From Streptomyces sp. NBC_00582 (GTDB taxonomy: Bacteria > Actinomycetota > Actinomycetes > Streptomycetales > Streptomycetaceae): 64,000 bases of DNA. Shown one piece after another: positions 44,301 through 57,160 of this stretch (the first letter of the stretch is position 1; each line of letters starts with the position of its first letter). Under the pieces are notes generated by a model that saw only the letters and a program-made list of their open reading frames with translations, searched no databases and was not told the DNA's origin. The translations under genes and the position numbers were made by a program. The DNA is taken from contig NZ_CP107772.1 of assembly GCF_036345155.1 (NCBI RefSeq), forward strand, positions 744,001 through 808,000, written 5' to 3'.

Positions 44301-47300
44301 TCCGGCAGCGCCACCTCGGCGAACAGTTCCCCGTCCCGGCGCCACACGCGGCGAAGGCCCTGGAACGCCGGACCGTAGTCGAAGCCTCCGGCGGCGAACC
44401 GCTCGTACCAGTCGGCCTCGCCCGCCGGGTCCGGTACGACCGGGACGGCGTCCGGCGGGGGCCAGGAGCCCGCGTCCTGCGGCACCGGCCCGGCGTCCTC
44501 GGCGAGCAGTCCCTGGGCGTGGCGGGTCCACGGCTGGTCGGCAGCGGCGTCGGCGGCCCTGGAGTGCACGCCGAACGGCCGCCGCCCGTCCGCGTCCGGC
44601 GCGCCGAGGGCGAGTTGGAGCTGTACGGCGCCCCGCTCGGGCAGCACCAGCGGGGTCTCCAGGGTCAGCTCGGCGACATGGCCGAGGCCGACCTGGTCGC
44701 CGGCGTGTACGGCCAGTTCGAGGTAGGCGGTGGCCGGGAGGATCGCACGGCCCAGCACACGGTGGTCGGCGAGCCACGCATGGCCCCGGGCCGACAGCCG
44801 TCCGCTGAGGACGAGCCCGCCGGTGTCGGCGACCCTGACGGCGGCCGACAGCAGCGGGTGCGCCACGCGGTCCAGCCCGGCAGCGGTCACGTCACCGGCG
44901 TGCTCGGCGGCGTCCAGCCAGTAGCGGCGCCGCTGGAAGGCGTACGTCGGCAGCAACACCGTGCTGTTTGTCGGCAGTTGAGCCGTCCAGTCGACGTTCG
45001 CTCCATCGGTGAACAGCGTGGCGAGGGCGGCGAGGGCGGCCGGTGCCTCGGGCCGGTCCTTGCGCAGCAGAGGCACGAGGACCGTGCCCTCGGTGTCGTC
45101 GAGGGACGCCTGCGCGAGGGCCGTCAGGGTGCCGTCCGGACCGAGCTCGAGGGAGCGGGTGACGTTCTGGCCGGCGAGGGTCCGCACGGCGTCGGCGAAA
45201 CGCACCGGGCGGCGCACATGACTGACCCAGTAGTCCGCCGACATCAACTCCTCGGCGGTGGCCGCCTCACCCGTCACCGTCGACACCAGGGGAAGCTTCG
45301 GCCGCTCGTACGTCAGCCCCTCCGCGACCTTGCGGAAGTCCGCGAGCATCGGCTCCATGAGCGGGGAGTGGAAGGCATGGCTGACCCGCAGCGCGGTGAC
45401 CTTGCGGCCCTGGGCGCGGAAGCCCTCCGCGATCTCCTCGACCGCGGACTCCGTACCCGAGATCACCACAGCTTTGGGTCCGTTGACCGCGGCGATCCCG
45501 ACCTCGTCACCGAGCAGCGGCAGCACCTCGTCCTCGGACGCCTGCACCGCCACCATCGCACCACCGGCGGGAAGGGCCTGCATCAGCCGGCCCCTCGCCA
45601 CCACCAGACGGCACGCGTCCGCCAGCGACCACACCCCCGCCACATGCGCGGCCGCGATCTCACCGATCGAATGCCCGGCGAGGACGTCCGGACGCACACC
45701 CCACGACTCCAGCAGCCGGAACAGCGCCACTTCGAGGGCGAACAGAGCGGGCTGCGTGAACTCCGTACGGTTCAGCAGGTCGGCGTCCTCACCGAACACC
45801 ACCTCCCGCAGATCGAAGGGCAGTTCCGAGTCCACCGCGTCGAAGGCATCCGCGAAGACGGGGTAGGTGTCGTACAACTCCCGTCCCATCCCGAGGCGTT
45901 GGGAGCCCTGCCCGGCGAACAGGAACGCCGTGCGCGCGTCACGTCGTACCGTGCCCGTCGCCGCGTTCACCGCCTCCTCGCCGGAAGCCACCGCCTCCAG
46001 CGCCCGCACCAGCTCCCCCCGCTCCGATCCCCAGACCACCGCCCGGTGCTCGAACAGCGACCGCGACCGCACCAGGGACCCCGCGACCTCCGTCACGTCG
46101 ATCCGCTCCTCGGCGGCCACGAACCGTGCCAGCCGGTCCGCCTGGGCCCGCAACGCCGCACCCGTACGACCCGACACCACCCACGGCACCACACCCCCAG
46201 CCGCAACCGGCTCCGGTCGCGACTCCGGCTCGGCCGGGGCCTCCTCCAGCACCACGTGCGCGTTCGTGCCGCTCAGACCGAAGGACGACACACCGGCGCG
46301 GCGGCTGTGCCCCTCCACCCGCGGCCACTGAGCACCCTCCGTCAGCAGCCGCACCGCCCCCGCCGACCAGTCGACGTGGGACGACGGCTCCTCCACATGC
46401 AACGTCCGCGGCAGCACGCCGTGCCGCAGCGCCAGCACCATCTTGATCACACCCGCCACACCCGCGGCGGCCTGCGTATGACCGATGTTCGACTTCACCG
46501 AGCCCAGCAGCAGGGGCCGTTCGCGGTCCTGACCATAGGCCGCCAGGATCGCCTGCGCCTCGATCGGGTCACCCAGCGCCGTCCCCGTACCGTGCGCCTC
46601 CACCGCGTCCACATCCGACGGCCGCAGCCCGGCACCCGCCAGCGCCTGACGGATCACCCGCTGCTGCGAAGGACCGTTCGGCGCCGTCAGACCGTTGGAC
46701 GCACCGTCCTGGTTCACCGCAGAGCCGGCCACCACCGCCAGCACCGGCCGCCCGGCCGCCCGCGCGTCCGACAGCCGTTCCACCAGCACCAGACCCGCGC
46801 CCTCGGAGAACCCCGCCCCGTCCGCCGCGTCCGAGAACGCCTTGCACCGGCCGTCCGCCGCCAGCCCCCGCTGCCGGCTGAAGTCCAGGAACAGCCCCGG
46901 CGTCGACATCACCGTCACACCACCGGCCAACGCCAGATCGCACTCCCCCGAGCGCAGCGCCTGCACCGCCAGATGCAGCGCCACCAGTGCCGAGGAACAC
47001 GCCGTGTCCACCGTCACCGCGGGTCCTTCCAGACCGAGCGTGAAGGACACCCGGCCGGACATCACGCTCGCGGTGTTGCCGGTGCCGAGGTGGCCCGCGA
47101 CCTCCTCGGCCGTGGCGGGGTCCAGGGGGCGGGAGGCGTAGTCCTGGTAGTTGGTGCCGGCGAAGACGCCGGTGCGGGAGCCGCGCAGGGTCGTCGGGTC
47201 GATGCCCGCCCGCTCGAACGCCTCCCACGCCAGCTCCAGCAGCAACCGCTGCTGCGGATCCATCGCCAGCGCCTCACGCGGCGAGATCCCGAAGAAGCCG

Positions 47301-47530
47301 GGGTCGAAGTCGGCGACGTGGTCGAGGAATCCGCCGCCGCGGGTGCTGGCTCGGCCGGGGACGCCGGGCTCGGGGTCGTAGAGGGCGTCGATGTCCCAGC
47401 CGCGGTCGTCGGGCCATGCGGTGATGGCGTCGGTGCCGTCGGCGAGCAGGCGCCAGTAGTCCTCGGGGGTGTCAACCCCGCCGGGGAAGCGGCAGCTCAT
47501 CGCGGTGATGACGATCGGGTCGTCGTCGGT
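41333..47530 (-). other. Gene Y module 2: KS-AT(malonyl)-DH-KR-ACP-TE
   Basis: Approximate limits: KS 47520-46240 (TACSSAL), AT 45930-45050 (HAFH), DH 44890-43960, KR 43340-42650 (GATGALG, VVDD), ACP 42560-42290, TE 42100-41340. The DH has H-x3-G-x4-P as [10 protein letters not shown] and the second motif [10 protein letters not shown], so it looks active. No ER follows, so an alpha,beta-double bond (C2-C3) is expected in the released product. Confidence 0.91.
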
Positions 47531-50500
47531 GGAGCGCGGTGGCGGGAGCGTGGCGTCCGGGCCGTGCTCAGCGGTCGGGGCGACGGCGGCGCGCAGGTGT
47601 TCGGCGAGGGCGGACGGGGTGGGGTAGTCGAAGACGAGGGTGGCGGGCAGGGTGCGGCCGACGGCGGTGCTGAGGGCGTTGCGGAGTTCCACGGCCGTGA
47701 GCGAGTCGAAGCCGAGTTCGCGGAAGGAGCGGGTGGGCTCGACGTCCTGCGGTCCCGCGTGGTTGAGGACGACGGCGGCGTGGGCGCGGACGAGTTCCTC
47801 GAAGGCGGCCCGCTGTTCCGGTGCGGCGAGTGCGGCGAGTTGCCGGATCAGGTCGCCGGTCTCGTGGGGGTCGCCGTCGGCGCCGTGGCGGGGGTCGTGT
47901 TCGGGGCCGCGGCGGGCGGTGAGGGCGCGCCGGGCGTCGGGCAGGTCGTCGAGGAAGGGCCGGGGCCGGGCGGTGGTGTAGGCGTGTACGAACAGGTCCC
48001 AGTCGATGTCGGTCACGGCGAGAGTGGTGTCGTCGTGGTCGAGGGCCTGTTGCAGGGCCCCGAGGGCGAGGTCGGGGTTCATGGGGCGTACGCCGTGCCG
48101 CTGGAGACGTTCACCGACGGAGCCCTCGGCCATGCCGCCGTCGGCCCAGGGTCCCCAGGCGATGGCGGTGGCGGGCAGGCCGCGGGAGCGGCGCTGCTGG
48201 GCGAGGGCGTCGAGGAGGGCGTTGCCGGGGGCGTAGTTGGCGTGGCCGGGGGCACCGATCGTCCCGGCGGTCGACGAGAAGAGGACGAACGCGGAGAGGT
48301 CGAGCCCGGCCGTGAGCGCGTCGAGGTTGCGGGCGCCGCCGACCTTGACCCGCAGGACCTCGGCGAGCTGGTCGGGGGTGAGGGTGGTGATGACGCCGTC
48401 GCGCAGGACGGCGGCGGTGTGGAAGACCGCGGTGAGCGGTCGTTCGGCGGGGACGGTGGCCAGCAGGGCGGCGAGCTGGTCGCGGTCGGCGATGTCGCAG
48501 GCGGCGATGTCGACGTGTCCTGCGCCGAGTCCGGTGAGTTCGGTGCGGAGTTCGGCGGCGCCGGGGGCGTCGGCGCCGGTGCGGCTGACCAGGAGGAGGC
48601 CGGGGGCGCCCTGGCGGGCGAGTCTGCGGGCGACCTGGCGGCCGAGGGCGCCGGTGCCGCCGGTGACGAGGACGGTTCCGGTGGGTGTCCAGTCCCGGCC
48701 GCCGCCCAGGCCGCCGGTCGCCGCGCGGTGGAGGCGGCGGGCGAGGAGGCCGGTGTCACGGAGGGCGAGCTGGTCCTCCTGGCCGATGCCGGCGAGGGCG
48801 GCGGTGAGCCGGTCGGCGGTGAGGGGGTCGAGGGTGGCGGGCAGGTCGATCAGGCCGCCCCAGCGCTGTGGCTGTTCGAGGGCGACGACACGGCCGAAAC
48901 CCCAGACGAGAGCCTGCTCCGGGGCGTCGACGGTCTCGGTGGCGGTGGTGGCCACGGCGCCTCGGGTGGCGAACCAGACGGGTGTGTCCTGGCCGAGGTC
49001 GTCGAGCGCCTGGACGAGGGAGACGGTGGCGGCGAAGCCGCTGGGCAGGCCGGGCCGGCCCTCGTACTCCTCCTCGTCGAGGGCGAGCAGCGACAGGACG
49101 GCCCGGGGCCGGTCGCATCCGGTGGCGCGCAGGGCCTGTGCGAGGCGGTCGCGGTCGTCGTGGGCGGCGACCGTGACGGTGACCGGGTCGGCGCCCGCGC
49201 GGGTGAGGGCTTCGACGACGGCGGTGCCGAGGGCGTGGTGGGGGTGGTCCGGGTCCTGGTGGGCGGCGGGCAGGGCGACGAGCCACGGTCCGCTCAGGAC
49301 GGGGGCCGGGGCGGCGGGCAGGGGCTTCCAGGTGACGCGGTAGCGCCAGGCGTCCACCGTGGCGTTCTCCCGGCTGCGTCTGCGGTAGTCGCTCAGGGCG
49401 GGCAGGACCGTGGAGAGGGTGTCCTGGTCGAGGTGGAGGGCGGCGGCCAGCGGGGCGGTCTCGCCGTTCTCGACGGACTCCCAGAAGCGGCTGTCGAGGT
49501 CCGTGCCGGTGGCCGTCGACGGCGCGGTGAGGGCGGGGGTGGGCCAGTAGGTGCGGCGTCGGAAGGCGTAGGTGGGCAGGTCGACGCGGGTGGCGGGGTC
49601 GGCGAGGGCCGTGCAGTCGGCGGGGGCGGCGCCGCGCACGCTCAGCTCGGCCAGCGAGGTGAGGAAGCGGCGGGGTCCGCCTTCGCCGCGACGGAGCGTG
49701 CCGGTGACGACGGTGCCGGTGCGGCCTTCCTCGTCGAGGGTGTCGCGGACGGCGGCGGTGAGCACGGGGTGCGGGCTGGACTCGACGAAGGCGCGGAAGT
49801 CCTGTGCGGCGAGGGCCCGTACGGCGTCGGCGAAGCGGACGGTGCGGCGCAGGTTGTCGTACCAGTAGGTGGCGTCGAGGCGCTCGGTGTCGAGCCAGTC
49901 GCAGGTGACGGTGGAGAAGAACGGCACGTCGGCGGTGCGGGGCCGGACGGCGGCGAGGTCGGTGAGGAGCCGGTCGTGGATCTCTTCGACCTGGGCGGAG
50001 TGCGAGGCGTAGTCGACGGGGATCCGCCGTGCCTGGGCGCCGGCGGCGGTGAGGTCGGCGACCAGGTCGCGTACGGCGTCTGCGTCGCCGGAGACGACCA
50101 CGGAGGCGGGTCCGTTGACGGCGGCGACCGACACCCGGCCCTCCCAGGGGGCCAGCCGTTCCTGGACGTCGGTGACCGGCAGCAGCACCGAGGCCATGCC
50201 GCCGTGTCCGGCGAGGGCGGTGATGGCCCTGCTGCGCAGGACGACCACGCGGGCCGCGTCGTCCAGGGTGAGGGCCCCGGCGACGCAGGCGGCGGCGATC
50301 TCGCCCTGGCTGTGTCCGACGACGGCGTCGGGGTGGACCCCCCGGGCCTGCCAGAGGCGGGCCAGCGACACCATGGTCACGAACAGCACGGGCTGGACGA
50401 CGTCCACGCGGTCGAGGGTGGGTGCGTCGTCGGCGCCGCGCAGGACGGCTTCGACGGACCAGTCCACGCACGCCTCGACGGCCGTCGCGCAGGCGGTGAA

Positions 50501-52273
50501 GTGGGTGCGGAACTCCGGGTCGGTGTCGAGGAGTTCGGTGGCCATGCCGGGCCATTGGGGGCCCTGGCCGGGGAAGACGAAGACGGTACGGCCGTCCACG
50601 TCGGCCACGCCCTGGACGAGACCGGCCGCCGGGGCGCCCGCCGCCAGCGACTCCAGGCCGCGCAGCAGTTCGGGGCGGTCGTCGGCGAGGAGCACCGCGC
50701 GGTGTTCGAACGCGGAGCGGGTGGCCGCGAGTGACCAGGAGAGGTCGTGCGGGGCCGTCGTCTCGTCGGCGCGCAGCCGGGCGTGCAGGGCGGCGGCCTG
50801 GGCGCGCAGCGCGGTGGCGCTGCGCGCGGAGACGACGTACGGCAGGGTGGAGCGCGACGGGGCGGGGGGCTCCTCGGCGGGCGCGGCCGGTTCGGGGGCG
50901 GGCTGTTCGAGGATGACGTGGGCGTTGGTGCCGCTGACGCCGAAGGAGGAGACGCCGGCCAGTCGGGGCCGGTCGGCGGCGGGCCAGGGGCGGGCCTCGG
51001 TGAGGAGTTCGACGCGGCCGGCCGTCCAGTCGACGTGGGTGGTGGGCCGGTCGACGTGGAGGGTGCGGGGCAGCAGGCCGTGCCGCATGGCCAGGACCAT
51101 CTTCATGACGCCGGCGACTCCGGCGGCGGCCTGGGTGTGTCCGATGTTGGACTTCACCGACCCGAGCCACAGGGGCTGTTCGCGGTCCTGGCCGTAGGTG
51201 GCGAGCAGGGCCTGGGCCTCGATCGGGTCGCCGAGCGTCGTGCCGGTGCCGTGCGCCTCCACCGCGTCGACGTCGGCGGTGGACAGCTGCGCGTCGGCGA
51301 GTGCCTGCCAGATGACGCGCTGCTGGGAGGGGCCGTTGGGGGCGGTCAGACCGTTGGAGGCGCCGTCCTGGTTGACGGCGCTGCCCCGGACCACGGCGAG
51401 CACCGGGTGCCCGAGGCGCCGGGCGTCGGCCAGCCGCTCCACGAGCAGCATGCCGGCGCCCTCGGCCCAGCCGGTGCCGTCGGCGGCCTCGGCGAACGCC
51501 TTGCAGCGGCCGTCGGGGGCGAGGCCCCGCTGCCGGCTGAACTCCAGGAAGAGGCCGGGGGTCGACAGCACGGTGACACCGCCGGCGAGCGCCAGGTCGC
51601 ACTCCCTCGACCGCAGTGCCCGTACGGCGAGGTGCAGGGCGACGAGGGAGGAGGAGCAGGCGGTGTCGACGGTGACGGCGGGCCCTTCCAGGCCGAGGGT
51701 GTAGGAGATGCGGCCGGAGACCACGCTGGCGGCGTTGCCGGTCCCGACGTGTCCTTCCAGGCTCTCCTGCGAGGCCAGCAGCAGCGCCGGGTAGTCCTGG
51801 CCGTTGGTGCCGGCGAAGACGCCGGTGCGGGAGCCGCGCAGGGTCGTGGGGTCGATGCCGGCCCGTTCGAACGCCTCCCAGGAGATCTCCAGGAGCAGCC
51901 GCTGCTGGGGGTCCATCGCCATCGCCTCGCGGGGCGAGATGCCGAAGAAGGAGGCGTCGAAGTCGCCGGCCGCGGCGAGCGCGCCGCCGGAGGTGCTGTA
52001 CGTCTTTCCGGGGCGGCCGGGTTCGGGGTCGTAGTGGTCGGCGAGGTTCCAGCCGCGGTCGGTGGGCCACTCGGTCACGGCGTCGCCGTCGGAGGCGAGC
52101 AGCCGCCACAGGTCCTCGGGCGAGTCGGCGCCGCCGGGGAAGCGGCAGCTCATCGCGACGATGGCGACCGGTTCGCGGGAGGCGGTCTCCGCCTCCCGCA
52201 GCCGCCTGCGGGTCTCGTGCAGGTCTCCGGTGACCTTCTTGAGGTAGCTGAGGAGCTTGTCCTGCTCGTTCAC
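41333..52273 (-). CDS. Type I polyketide synthase, two terminal modules plus thioesterase (gene Y)
   Basis: 3,646 residues. GTG 52273 has GGGGGAG about 5 nt upstream. An N-terminal docking coiled coil ([18 protein letters not shown]) precedes KS-AT-KR-ACP, then KS-AT-DH-KR-ACP-TE. The first AT is methylmalonyl-type (GHSQGE and YASH); the second is malonyl-type (GHSIGE, HAFH). The protein finishes the chain: it predicts a 4-methyl-5-hydroxy segment followed by a 2,3-double bond, then release. The TE has GSSSGG, LLDTY and a late GNHFTM His, the Ser-Asp-His triad of macrolide thioesterases. It follows gene X by 61 nt and overlaps the glycosyltransferase by four bases. The AT, DH and KR sequences are not part of the near-identical set seen in genes A and B, apart from the malonyl AT. 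Confidence 0.95.
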   Translation of the reverse strand: MNEQDKLLSYLKKVTGDLHETRRRLREAETASREPVAIVAMSCRFPGGADSPEDLWRLLASDGDAVTEWPTDRGWNLADHYDPEPGRPGKTYSTSGGALAAAGDFDASFFGISPREAMAMDPQQRLLLEISWEAFERAGIDPTTLRGSRTGVFAGTNGQDYPALLLASQESLEGHVGTGNAASVVSGRISYTLGLEGPAVTVDTACSSSLVALHLAVRALRSRECDLALAGGVTVLSTPGLFLEFSRQRGLAPDGRCKAFAEAADGTGWAEGAGMLLVERLADARRLGHPVLAVVRGSAVNQDGASNGLTAPNGPSQQRVIWQALADAQLSTADVDAVEAHGTGTTLGDPIEAQALLATYGQDREQPLWLGSVKSNIGHTQAAAGVAGVMKMVLAMRHGLLPRTLHVDRPTTHVDWTAGRVELLTEARPWPAADRPRLAGVSSFGVSGTNAHVILEQPAPEPAAPAEEPPAPSRSTLPYVVSARSATALRAQAAALHARLRADETTAPHDLSWSLAATRSAFEHRAVLLADDRPELLRGLESLAAGAPAAGLVQGVADVDGRTVFVFPGQGPQWPGMATELLDTDPEFRTHFTACATAVEACVDWSVEAVLRGADDAPTLDRVDVVQPVLFVTMVSLARLWQARGVHPDAVVGHSQGEIAAACVAGALTLDDAARVVVLRSRAITALAGHGGMASVLLPVTDVQERLAPWEGRVSVAAVNGPASVVVSGDADAVRDLVADLTAAGAQARRIPVDYASHSAQVEEIHDRLLTDLAAVRPRTADVPFFSTVTCDWLDTERLDATYWYDNLRRTVRFADAVRALAAQDFRAFVESSPHPVLTAAVRDTLDEEGRTGTVVTGTLRRGEGGPRRFLTSLAELSVRGAAPADCTALADPATRVDLPTYAFRRRTYWPTPALTAPSTATGTDLDSRFWESVENGETAPLAAALHLDQDTLSTVLPALSDYRRRSRENATVDAWRYRVTWKPLPAAPAPVLSGPWLVALPAAHQDPDHPHHALGTAVVEALTRAGADPVTVTVAAHDDRDRLAQALRATGCDRPRAVLSLLALDEEEYEGRPGLPSGFAATVSLVQALDDLGQDTPVWFATRGAVATTATETVDAPEQALVWGFGRVVALEQPQRWGGLIDLPATLDPLTADRLTAALAGIGQEDQLALRDTGLLARRLHRAATGGLGGGRDWTPTGTVLVTGGTGALGRQVARRLARQGAPGLLLVSRTGADAPGAAELRTELTGLGAGHVDIAACDIADRDQLAALLATVPAERPLTAVFHTAAVLRDGVITTLTPDQLAEVLRVKVGGARNLDALTAGLDLSAFVLFSSTAGTIGAPGHANYAPGNALLDALAQQRRSRGLPATAIAWGPWADGGMAEGSVGERLQRHGVRPMNPDLALGALQQALDHDDTTLAVTDIDWDLFVHAYTTARPRPFLDDLPDARRALTARRGPEHDPRHGADGDPHETGDLIRQLAALAAPEQRAAFEELVRAHAAVVLNHAGPQDVEPTRSFRELGFDSLTAVELRNALSTAVGRTLPATLVFDYPTPSALAEHLRAAVAPTAEHGPDATLPPPRSTDDDPIVITAMSCRFPGGVDTPEDYWRLLADGTDAITAWPDDRGWDIDALYDPEPGVPGRASTRGGGFLDHVADFDPGFFGISPREALAMDPQQRLLLELAWEAFERAGIDPTTLRGSRTGVFAGTNYQDYASRPLDPATAEEVAGHLGTGNTASVMSGRVSFTLGLEGPAVTVDTACSSALVALHLAVQALRSGECDLALAGGVTVMSTPGLFLDFSRQRGLAADGRCKAFSDAADGAGFSEGAGLVLVERLSDARAAGRPVLAVVAGSAVNQDGASNGLTAPNGPSQQRVIRQALAGAGLRPSDVDAVEAHGTGTALGDPIEAQAILAAYGQDRERPLLLGSVKSNIGHTQAAAGVAGVIKMVLALRHGVLPRTLHVEEPSSHVDWSAGAVRLLTEGAQWPRVEGHSRRAGVSSFGLSGTNAHVVLEEAPAEPESRPEPVAAGGVVPWVVSGRTGAALRAQADRLARFVAAEERIDVTEVAGSLVRSRSLFEHRAVVWGSERGELVRALEAVASGEEAVNAATGTVRRDARTAFLFAGQGSQRLGMGRELYDTYPVFADAFDAVDSELPFDLREVVFGEDADLLNRTEFTQPALFALEVALFRLLESWGVRPDVLAGHSIGEIAAAHVAGVWSLADACRLVVARGRLMQALPAGGAMVAVQASEDEVLPLLGDEVGIAAVNGPKAVVISGTESAVEEIAEGFRAQGRKVTALRVSHAFHSPLMEPMLADFRKVAEGLTYERPKLPLVSTVTGEAATAEELMSADYWVSHVRRPVRFADAVRTLAGQNVTRSLELGPDGTLTALAQASLDDTEGTVLVPLLRKDRPEAPAALAALATLFTDGANVDWTAQLPTNSTVLLPTYAFQRRRYWLDAAEHAGDVTAAGLDRVAHPLLSAAVRVADTGGLVLSGRLSARGHAWLADHRVLGRAILPATAYLELAVHAGDQVGLGHVAELTLETPLVLPERGAVQLQLALGAPDADGRRPFGVHSRAADAAADQPWTRHAQGLLAEDAGPVPQDAGSWPPPDAVPVVPDPAGEADWYERFAAGGFDYGPAFQGLRRVWRRDGELFAEVALPESHRAEAARYGLHPALLDAAVQTLLVRALDVPGDEEAGATLPFAWSGFSLHATGASALRVHLAPTGRPDAYTVSVADPEGRPVATADGLLLRRITPGRPDDASEGGAAPDMPPLLVQRWRQADPQPAAPAPETVRWALLGQGDGGLAESLDTAGVHLECYADLASLAAAVDTGTAAPKVVLTVCAASAGPVPEATRELLAEAVGLVRHWVGDDRFADSRLVLVTRGALATAETEDVGDLPAAALWGLVRSAQLEHPDRVQLLDLAPPTSSGDDGSPGAVPAAIAAALPQSAVRDGRLLVPRLTARGPAPDGDATPLAPFVSDGTVLVTGATGALGTLVVRHLVTAHGVRRLLLASRRGADAPGAEALVAELAAHGAEATLVACDVADPDTLEALLDRVPDAHPLTAVVHVAGVVDDATLTSLTDARTDAVLRPKADAAWHLHRLTQDRDLSAFVVYSSAAGTFGAAGQGAYAAANAFLDGLAHHRRARGLPATSIGWGLWAAESGMTAGLGAADRERMSRNGMLPLTTEAGLALFDAAVTAPDAAVVAVARRAPATASRGAVRRAVASGAPADGAGRSLSARLADLAGPERLALLLATVREQVAGVLGHDSTDEVAPDRHFAELGFDSLTAVELRNRLGALTGFRLPPTLVFDLDTPQALAADLAARSAGAAAAPPGDPGAARGDDDPARRAARPEDTVGALFRGACEQGRIDDGFALLQAVAELRPVFESPADLTDRPAGLRLAAGDDGPALICFSSYVALAGVHQYARFAAAFRGRQDVWALPTPGFGRGEPLPATLDVVAATQAEWVLRCADGRPFVLTGSSSGGILALAAARHLERSGHPPLAVVLLDTYMPRADSPFTRFSAQMLGGMFDRESMFAHMDTDRLSAMSWYIRMIGEWDPGELSAPVLLVRPAEPPVSADGPEPLAPGEWQSSWEGADRVVDVPGNHFTMMESHAATTAGALADWIATVLPSHTAGPAPARPTEGA
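47555..52273 (-). other. Gene Y module 1: KS-AT(methylmalonyl)-KR-ACP
   Basis: Approximate limits: KS 52175-50900 (TACSSSL), AT 50590-49680, KR 49350-48080, ACP 47850-47590 (LGFDSL). The AT has [16 protein letters not shown] and VDYASHS, the methylmalonyl signatures, and is the only such AT in the window. The KR has the NADPH motif GGTGALG and catalytic Ser/Tyr/Asn (FSSTAGT, NYAPGN). It lacks the LDD loop of B-type KRs (it reads VLRDG) and also lacks the A-type Trp, so its alcohol configuration is uncertain. It has no DH, so a hydroxyl should remain at C5. Confidence 0.9.
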
Positions 52274-52334
52274 GCGTACTCCCCCAGCTGGAAGGTCGTG
52301 TCGGTCATGGCGGTGGCCGTGGTCGTGGTGCCGG

Positions 52335-55300
52335 TCATGAGATGCCCAGGTCGTTGTCGATGAGGGCGAAGATCTCCTCGGCGCCCGCGGACTCGATCCG
52401 GTCCTGGAGGTCGCCGCCGTCGTCGTCCGTCCGCTCGGCGGAGGGTTCGCCCTGGCCGTTCCAGCGGGAGGCGAGCGCCAGCAGGCGGGAGGCGATCCGG
52501 GCGCGCCGGGTGTCGTCCTCGGCGAGCCCGTCGAGCGCGGCCTCCAGTTGGTCGAGGGCGTCCAGCGCGGGCGTCGCGCCGCTGTCGGCCACGGTCAGCG
52601 ATCGCAGGTGGCGGGCGAGGACGCGGGGTGTGGGCTGGTCGAACAGGAGGGTGGCGGGCAGTTGGAGCCCGGCCGCGACGCCGAGCCGGTTGCGCAGTTC
52701 CACCGCCATCAGCGAGTCGAACCCGAGTTCGCTGAAGGCGCGCTCGGCGTCGACGGCCTCGGCGGAGGCGTGCCCGAGGACGGTGGCGACGTGGCCGCGG
52801 ACCAGCTGGACCAGCAGCCGTTCCTGTGCGGCCTCGGGGAGGCCGGCGAGTCGGGTGCGCAGTGCGCCGCTGTCCGGATCCGTCCCGCCGTCCCCGTCCT
52901 GCGTCTGCCGTGCCAGGGCCCGGGCCTCGGGCAGTTCGGCGAGCAGCGGGGCGGACCGTACGGCGGTGAAGCCGGGGACGAAGCGGTCCCAGGTGAGTTC
53001 GGCGACGGTCAGCGCGGCGTCCTGGCGGGCGACGGCCCGGTCGAGAGCGGCGAGCGCGGTGTCCGGGTCGAGCGGCACGACGCCGCCGCCCCGCAGTCGT
53101 GCCTCGGCCTCGGGGCCGCCGGCCGCCATGCCGCCGCCGGCCCACGGGCCCCACGCCACGGAGGTGGCGGGCAGACCGTCGGCGCGGCGCCGGGCGGCGA
53201 GCGCGTCGAGGTAGGCGTTGGCGGCGGCGTAGTTGCCCTGGCCCGCCGAGCCGACCGTGCCGGCGAAGGAGGAGAACAGGACGAACGCCGACAGGTCGCG
53301 GTCGCGGGTGAGCCGGTCGAGGTTGCGGGCGGCGGCCAGCTTGGGCCGCAGCACCGCCTCCAGTCGCTCGGGGGTGAGGGAGTGCAGGAGTCCGTCGTCC
53401 AGGACCCCGGCGGCGTGCACCACGGCGTCGACCGGGTGTGCGGCCAGCAGGGCGGCCAGGGCGTCGGGGTCGGCGGTGTCGCAGGCGGCCAGTGTCACCC
53501 GCGCGCCCCGCGCCGCCAGGTCGGCGCGCAGTTCGTCGGCGCCGTCGGCGCCCGGGCCGCGGCGGCCGACCAGCACCAGGTGGCGGGCACCGCGTTCGGC
53601 GAGCCGCCGGGCGACCCGGGCGCCGAGCGCTCCGGTTCCGCCGGTGATCAGGACGGTCTCGCCCGCGCAGCTCCACTCGGGGGTGGGGGCGTCGGACGGG
53701 CGGGCGTGCACGAGGCGGCGGGCGAGGACGCCGGCGGCCCGTACGGCGGTCTGGTCCTCGCCCGTGCCGCCCGAGAGCAGGGCGGCGAGCCGTTGCGCGG
53801 TCCGCCCGTCGAGGTCGGCGGGGAGGTCGACGAGACCGCCCCAGCGTTGCGGCTGTTCCAGCGCGGCGACCCGGCCCAGGCCCCAGGTGGCGGCCTGGGT
53901 GGGCGCGGTGACGCTCTCCCGGTCGGTGGCGGCGACGGCGCCGACGGTGGCGGCCCACAGCGGGGCGCCGATCTCCAGGTCGCCGAGCGCCTGGGTCAGT
54001 GCGAGCAGCGCGGCCAGACCGGCGGGGGTGGCCGCGTGGTCGGCGGTGGCCGCGGGCTCCTCGTCGAGGGCCAGCAGGGACAACACGCCTTGTACGGCTT
54101 CCGGTTCGGGGAGCTTGCGCAGGTCCTCGACGAGCGCGGCCCGGTCGGTGAGGGCGCAGTCCACGGGGAGCCGCGCGATGTGCGCGCCGTGCGCGGTCAG
54201 GCCCTCGGCGAGCGCGGCCGTCCAGGGGTCGTCGGCCAGGGAGGCGGGCACGGCCAGCAGCCAGGTGCCCGACAGCACCGGTGGCGGGCCGTCCGGCACC
54301 GGACGCCAGACCACCGTGTAGGCCGAGGAGTCGAGCGCGGACCGTTCCTGGCGGCGGCGCCGCCAGGACGACAGCGCGGGCAGGAGTTCGCTGAGCGGGG
54401 TGTCCTCGCCGAGGTCGGGGCGGTCGGTCAGCTCGCCGAGGTCACCGCGCTCGACGGCGGCCCAGAACTCGTCGTCGACGCGGCCGCCGTCGCCCGGTGT
54501 CGCGGGGCCGGTGGGCCTGGCCGCCGCCAGCCAGTAGCGGTCGCGCTGGAAGGCGTACGTGGGCAGCTCCACCGTGCGGGCCGGTCCGGTCAGTCCGGTG
54601 GGCGCGGCGGCGAGGCCGTGCACGTGCAGGGTCGCGGCGGCGAGCAGGGCGGCGACCGGCTCGGGCCGGCCCCGGCGCAGGACGGGGACGGCGACGACGG
54701 ACCCGGCCGGCTCCTGCGGACCGTGGGGGGCGGATTCCGCCAGGGTGTCGAGGGTCATCGCGGTCAGCGAGCCGTCCGGGCCGAGTTCCACGAACGTGCC
54801 GACGCCGTCCTCGCTCAGGCGGCGTACGCCGTCCGCGAAGCGCACGGTCTGCCGCACATGCCGCACCCAGTGTCCGGGTGAGGTCAGTTCGGCCTCGGTG
54901 GCCCGGTCGCCCGTCACATTGGAGATGACCGGGATCGCGGGCGTGTCGTAGCGCACGCCGCGCGCGACCTCTTCGAACTCCGCAAGCATCGCGTCCATAT
55001 GCGCTGAGTGAAACGCATGGCTGACCCGCAAACGCCTAGTCTTTCGGCCCAGCGCGGCGAAATGGTCGGCCATGTCCGACACGGCGTCCTCGTCGCCGGA
55101 GACCACCACGGCCGTGGGCCCGTTGACGGCGGCGACCGCGATGTGCCGGTCGCGTCCGGCGAGCAGCGGGGCCACCTCGTCCTCGGACGCCTGTACGGCG
55201 GCCATCGCGCCGCCCTCGGGCAGCGCCTCCATCAGCCGGCCGCGCGCCGCGACCAGGGCGCACGCGTCGGGCAGGGACAGCACTCCGGAGACGTGCGCGG

Positions 55301-57160
55301 CGGACAGTTCGCCGATGGAGTGCCCCATCAGCGCGTCGGGCGCGACCCCCCACGAGCGCACCAGTTCGTACAGCGCCACATGGACGGCGAACAGGGCGGG
55401 CTGGGTGTAGGCGGTGCGGTCCAGCAGCCCGGCCGGCTCCGTGCCCTCGGGCGCGAGGACGACGTCGGCCAGCGGCACGTCGAGGTGCGGGGCGAACGCG
55501 TCGCAGACGCGGTGGAAGGCCTCGGCGTACACCGGGAACCGGTCGAGGAGTTCTTGGCCCATGCCGGGCCGCTGCGAGCCCTGCCCGCTGAACAGGAACG
55601 CGGTGCGGCCCCTTGGTCCGGTGCGCCCGCGCACCACCGCGGCGGTGTCCTCCCCGCGGCCGAGCGCGGCCAGCGCGGTCAGGAGTTCCGTGCGGTCCTC
55701 GGCGACCACCACGGCCCGGTGCTCGAAGAGCGCGCGGCCGGTGGCCAGGGAGTGCGCGACGTCGGCGGGGCCGGGCTCCGGGTCGGCGGTCAGCCGGGCG
55801 CGCAGCCGCTCGGCCTGCCCGCGCAGGGCGGTGGCCGATCGTCCGCTCAGTGGCCAGGCGACCGGTCCCCCGGGGTGCGGCTCGGCGTCGGTCTGCCGCT
55901 GCTCGCCCTCCTCCAGGACGACGTGGGCGTTGGTGCCGCTGATGCCGAACGACGAGACGGCGGCGCGCCGCGGGCGTCCCGGACGCGGCCAGGGCACGGA
56001 TTCGGCGAGCAGTTCGATGCGTCCGGCCGTCCAGTCGACGTGGCTGGTGGGGCGGGTGAGGTGCAGGGTGCGCGGCAGTGTCCCGTGCCGCATGGCCAGG
56101 ACCGTCTTGATGACGCCGGCGACTCCGGCGGCGGCCTGGGTGTGTCCGATGTTGGACTTCACCGACCCCAGCCACAGGGGCTGTTCGCGGTCCTGGCCGT
56201 AGGTGGCGAGCAGGGCCTGGGCCTCGATCGGGTCGCCGAGTTTCGTGCCGGTGCCGTGCGCCTCCACCGCGTCGACGTCGGCGGGGGTGAGCCCGCCGGC
56301 TGCCAGCGCGGCGCGGATGACGCGCTGCTGGGAGGGGCCGTTGGGCGCGGTGAGTCCGTTGCTCGCGCCGTCCGAGTTGACGGCGCTGCCCCGGACCACG
56401 GCGAGTACCGGGTGGCCGTTGCGGCGGGCGTCGGAGAGGCGCTCCAGCAGCAGGATGCCGGCGCCTTCGCCCCATCCGGTGCCGTCGGCGTCGTCCGAGA
56501 AGGCCTTGCAGCGGTGGTCGCCGGCGAGCCCGCCCTGTCGGTCGAACTCGGCGAAGGCGCCGGGTGTCGCCATCACCGTCACGCCGCCCGCGAGCGCCAG
56601 ATCGCACTCGCCGGACCGCAGCGACTGGGCCGCCCAGTGCAGTGCCACCAGGGAGGACGAGCAGGCGGTGTCCACGGTGACCGCCGGGCCTTCCAGGCCC
56701 AGCACATAGGCGACGCGGCCGGAGGCCACGCTCGCGGCGTGCCCGGTCAGGAGCTGTCCCTGCGCGTCCTCGGGGACGTCGTGCGCGGCCGAGCCGTAGC
56801 CCTGGTAGTTCGTGCCGACGAACACGCCGGTGCGGGAGCCGTGCAGGCCGCGCGGGTCGATCGCGGCCCGCTCCAGCGCCTCCCAGGAGATCTCCAGCAG
56901 CAGCCGCTGTTGCGGGTCCATCGCCAGGGCCTCGCGCGGCGAGATCCCGAAGAAGTCCGCGTCGAACTCGGCGGCGTCGTACAGGAATCCGCCCTCGACG
57001 CCCTCCGCGTGCCAGCCGCGGTCGGCGGGCGGCGCGCCGATCGCGTCGACGCCGTCGGCGAGCAGCCGCCAGAAGTCCTCCGGGCCGCGCACCCCGCCGG
57101 GGAACCGGCAGCCGATGCCCACGATCGCGATCCGCGCGTCGTCGTCGGCCGTGTCGGCGG
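52335..57160 (-). other. Gene X last module: KS-AT(malonyl)-KR-ACP plus docking domain
   Basis: Approximate limits: KS 57145-55900 (TACSSSL), AT 55590-54680 ([28 protein letters not shown]), KR 54300-52960 (GGTGALG; VLDD, B-type), ACP 52830-52590 (LGFDSL), docking 52560-52335. There is no DH or ER: the AT is followed by a post-AT linker ([16 protein letters not shown]) and the KR structural half. A beta-hydroxyl should remain at C7 of the product. The AT is a different lineage from the other malonyl ATs in the window. Confidence 0.92.
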
